The notes below the pieces were generated by a model. The model had not been told where the DNA came from, did no database searches, and saw nothing but the letters and a program-made list of their open reading frames with translations. A stretch of DNA of 64,000 nucleotides from Umezawaea sp049997955 (GTDB lineage Bacteria > Actinomycetota > Actinomycetes > Mycobacteriales > Pseudonocardiaceae): assembly GCA_049997955.1 (NCBI GenBank), contig JAEBDY010000022.1, positions 1 to 64,000 on the forward strand. Reading direction: 5' to 3'. Within the stretch, counting starts at the first letter, position 1; each line of letters begins with the position of its first letter. Position numbers and translations under genes: made by a program. Positions 61,342-64,000 of this stretch are shown in pieces.

Positions 61342-61515
61342 CGCGTGCCTCCGTGACGGACCGGAGCGGGACCCACGCGCCCGCCCGACCCGTCGGGCGC
61401 ACGACACCGTCACGACGACACCCCGAGGACACGGGTCCCCTTCGCCTCCGCGATCGCCTGCCCGCGTGGGGGGCCGGTCAGGAGGTAGGGCGCGGGACGG
61501 CGCCGTGCGACCAAC

Positions 61516-63348
61516 CTAGCTCGGCAGGTGCCGCAGCGCGAAGGAAACCTCCGCCGCCGTCTGCTTGATCGACTCCTCGACCACCAGCGACCCGTGCCCG
61601 GCGTCGTAGCGGTACACCTCGTAGACCGCGCCGCGCTCGGCGAGCCGGTCCAGGTAGTTGTCGATCTGCCGGATCGGGCACCGCGGGTCGTTCTCGCCCG
61701 CCAGCACCAGCACGGGCGCGCGCACGGCGTCCACGTACGTCAGCGGCGAGCACTCGCGGTACAGCTCCGGCAGCTCCTCCGGCGACCCGCCGAACAGCGC
61801 CCGGTCGAACGCCCGCAGCGGCTCCATCTCGTCCTCGTAGGCCGCCAGGTAGTCCGCCACCGGGATCATCGACGTGCCGACCGCCCAGCGCTCCGGCTGC
61901 GTGCCCAGCGCCAGCAGGCTCAGGTAGCCGCCCCACGACGCGCCGTTGACCACGCACCTCGCCGGATCGGCGAACCCGGTCTCGACCGCCCAGTCGTGCA
62001 CGGCGGCCACGTCCGCCAGTTCGGTGAGCCCCGGCCTGCCCTCGATCGCGTCCCGCCACGCCGAGCCGTACCCGGTGGAGCCCCGGTAGTTCACGTGCAC
62101 CACCGCGAAACCCGCGTCCAGCCACACCGCGCGGTACCCGGAGAACCGGTCCTCGTCCGACGACTGCGGGCCGCCGTGCAGGCTGAACACCGTCGGCAGC
62201 GGCCCGTCCGGCGCGCCCGCGGGCCGTGCGACGAGCGCGTGCACCCGACCGCCGGGCCCGTCCACGAACACGTCCGCCACGTCCTCCGACCCCGGAGCCT
62301 TCTGGCCGTCGGACTCCAGCAGCACCCGCTCCACGCCGTCCGGCGACAGCGCCCGGATCACCGGCGGGTGCGCGGCCGACGACCACGAGTATTCCACCGT
62401 CCCGTCCGGACGCACGTTCGCCGATCCGACCGTCCCGTGCGGGGTGTCCAGGAGGGACAGCTCACCGGTCATCAGGTGGTAGCGGTACAGGGTGTTGCGC
62501 GCCTCGAACGTGTGCACGACCAGCAGCGCCGTCGCGTCCGGGTACCAGTCCGCGACGATCTCACCCGGCAGGTCGATCACGACCTCGGACTCGGTGTCCG
62601 CCGCGACGTCCCAGATCAGCAGCTCCTCGCGACCCCGGCGCTCGTGCAGCACCAGCACCCGGTTGTCGCCCAGCACCGGGCTGAACGCGATCGCGCCGAG
62701 CCCCTTGCCCTCGCCGTCCCACTTCTCCGCGACGGCGGCTCCCGTCTCCACCGACAGCACCCGCAGCGCGGGGTGCCTGCTGTCGCCGTGCTCGGAGTGG
62801 GAGATCACCAGCAGCGACTCGTCCTTCGACAGCGCGTCCAGCCCGCCGTCGTTCTCGTGCGAGTAGACGACCTCGGCCACCCCGCCCTTGCGGGCCAGCC
62901 ACACCGACGTGCCGTCGTCCGTCGACACGCCGACGGCGGTGACGTCCTCACCGATCGCCAGCCCCGCCGAGTACCCGGCGGGCACCCCCTCGACGGCGGC
63001 CCCCGCCTCGCTGCCGTCCTCGATGAACGGCTCGCTCACCCACGACCCGAACTCGTCGCCGTCGTGGTCCGAGAACCACCAGATCGCGTTCCCGTCCGGG
63101 CTCACCCGCCCGTGGGACGTCCCGTTCGGCCGGTCCGTCACCTTCCGGTGCGTGTCCGCGGACCGGTCCCAGGCGTAGATCTCCCACGCCCCGGCCGCGT
63201 TCGACAGGTACAGGTTCCGGTCGGGCGCGTTCTCCGCCCACGACGGCGCCGACATCCGCGGCGCGGTGAAACGGGCCCGCCACCGGGCCTCCGTCCCGGG
63301 GTCGGTGAACAGCGGATTCGGAACCACGGCAGCGGGATGAGTCGTCAC
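61516..63348 (-). CDS. S9-family prolyl oligopeptidase-like peptidase
   Basis: A 610-aa serine peptidase. An N-terminal beta-propeller (about 35-365) shows repeated NLYLSNAAGAWEIYAW and VSPDGNAIWWFSD-type blades. The alpha/beta hydrolase domain has HGGPQSSDEDRF as oxyanion region, nucleophile serine in NGASWGGYLS, an Asp in GENDPRCP and histidine in YDAGHGSLV. It would trim peptides after internal residues in the cytoplasm. GTG 63348 begins MTTHPAAVVPNPLF. Confidence 0.88.
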   Translation of the reverse strand: MTTHPAAVVPNPLFTDPGTEARWRARFTAPRMSAPSWAENAPDRNLYLSNAAGAWEIYAWDRSADTHRKVTDRPNGTSHGRVSPDGNAIWWFSDHDGDEFGSWVSEPFIEDGSEAGAAVEGVPAGYSAGLAIGEDVTAVGVSTDDGTSVWLARKGGVAEVVYSHENDGGLDALSKDESLLVISHSEHGDSRHPALRVLSVETGAAVAEKWDGEGKGLGAIAFSPVLGDNRVLVLHERRGREELLIWDVAADTESEVVIDLPGEIVADWYPDATALLVVHTFEARNTLYRYHLMTGELSLLDTPHGTVGSANVRPDGTVEYSWSSAAHPPVIRALSPDGVERVLLESDGQKAPGSEDVADVFVDGPGGRVHALVARPAGAPDGPLPTVFSLHGGPQSSDEDRFSGYRAVWLDAGFAVVHVNYRGSTGYGSAWRDAIEGRPGLTELADVAAVHDWAVETGFADPARCVVNGASWGGYLSLLALGTQPERWAVGTSMIPVADYLAAYEDEMEPLRAFDRALFGGSPEELPELYRECSPLTYVDAVRAPVLVLAGENDPRCPIRQIDNYLDRLAERGAVYEVYRYDAGHGSLVVEESIKQTAAEVSFALRHLPS

Positions 63349-63545
63349 CCCTGCGATCCTGCCTCAAGGGACCGACAACCGGTCAGCAGGAGGGCCCCGA
63401 CGACGACCACCGCACCGGACGTCCGCGTGCACGACGAGGGCCCGGTTCGGACGACGGCGCCCGCCTGCCCGGCACCCGTCCTGATCGGCAAGCGCCCGCC
63501 CCGGTCGCGAACGGCCGGGGCGGGCGTTCCTGCCGCGAGTGGCGG

Positions 63546-64000
63546 CTAGCGGCGGGACCTGGTGGCCACCGACACGTGGTCGACGACCATGGGCTTGCCG
63601 GGCGCGGTGGCGGCGGTGGGCGTCGGGACGCCCGCGACGCCGCTCGGGAAACCACCGCCCACGGCGACGTTGAGCAGGATGAAGTAGCCGGCGTGCGAGG
63701 TCATCGCGGCCCAGTCGTCCGGGTCGACCCGCGACTCGGGGACCGAGTGGTACTGCCGCCCGTCGACGTCCCAGCGCAGCTGGTCCGGGCTGGTGCTCCG
63801 GTCCCACTCGAACCCGTAGGTGTGGAACGCCGACCGGCACGACGAGCCGGGGCACGGGCTGGTGGCGCCGAGGCCCCCGGGCTCGTCGCACGACCCGCCG
63901 GACGTGGCGCCGCAGTGCAGGACGCCCCACACCCGGTCGACGCCGTTGACGTTCTCCACCACGTCGACCTCGCCGACGGACGGCCAGTTCCAGTGGTCGC
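63546..64000 (-). CDS. Glycoside hydrolase family 16 (C-terminal part, runs off right edge)
   Basis: The last 151 residues of a GH16-type endo-beta-glucanase or related glycanase. The catalytic pair is in WPSVGEVDVVENVNG, matching the ExDxxE motif. The FHTYGFEWD strand, four cysteines in a loop (CGATSGGSCDEPGG, CPGSSC) and FILLNVAVGGGFP complete the fold. It would cut beta-1,3 or mixed-linkage glucans outside the cell; the signal peptide is outside the window. No carbohydrate-binding module follows the catalytic domain. Confidence 0.85.
   Translation of the reverse strand, partial: DHWNWPSVGEVDVVENVNGVDRVWGVLHCGATSGGSCDEPGGLGATSPCPGSSCRSAFHTYGFEWDRSTSPDQLRWDVDGRQYHSVPESRVDPDDWAAMTSHAGYFILLNVAVGGGFPSGVAGVPTPTAATAPGKPMVVDHVSVATRSRR

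Overview
The window is about 71% G+C chromosomal DNA of an actinomycete. The gene content points to Pseudonocardiales (Saccharothrix/Actinosynnema/Lentzea-like). It holds the typical actinobacterial series tRNA-Ser, SRP RNA-dnaX-ybaB-recR, leuA and ask-asd, together with AfsR-type regulators, GTG/TTG starts and many 4-nt stop/start overlaps. That placement is inference. No phage, biosynthetic cluster or CRISPR array is present.

Layout. 0-15 kb: a possible IS982-type transposase end at the left edge, a sugar-nucleotide epimerase, an ATP-grasp enzyme, a solitary cytosine-5 DNA methyltransferase, a sortase-anchored thioester-domain adhesin, a secreted BNR protein, an MT0933-type antitoxin coupled to a glycolipid-binding-domain gene, a thiolase, and two tandem membrane-anchored fibronectin-III paralogues. 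14-25 kb: tyrA, an M20 amidohydrolase, the tadA pair, CsbD, tRNA-Ser(CGA), a P450 behind a LexA-type box, an ExeM/NucH nuclease, GPP34 and DUF4360 proteins, tRNA-Ser(GGA) and a frameshifted NlpC/P60-like gene. 25-33 kb: ffs and dnaX, an ABC-2 exporter followed by a two-component system, a lipoprotein amidase, ybaB-recR and a uridine-kinase-like gene. 33-43 kb: a large AfsR/SARP regulator divergent from a complete five-gene peptide ABC importer. 43-53 kb: a TetR/TIGR03086 divergent pair with a palindromic operator, DedA, leuA with a Leu-rich leader peptide and hairpin, small membrane proteins, nitroreductase, a PIG-V-like mannosyltransferase, ask-asd and an FGGY kinase. 53.3-54.1 kb: an 800-bp intergenic island of four kinds of repeat. 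54-64 kb: MFS exporter, furA-katA with a FurA box, esterase, FMN reductase, ohr, dps, a BtrH-like protein, an S9 peptidase and a GH16 enzyme cut by the right edge.

The least explained material is intergenic. A composite element occurs twice (15.15-15.32 kb and 53.4-53.62 kb). Each copy has degenerate GGAAGCAC repeats, a 21-nt conserved block and a hairpin with an identical 25-nt tip. The outer hairpin arms differ completely between copies yet each remains self-complementary, which is the pattern expected when structure is selected. A perfect LexA-type box drives a 22-codon ORF whose last codons form a hairpin in front of the P450. Other regulation readable from sequence includes the leuA leader, the FurA box, the TetR palindrome and many perfect terminator stems.
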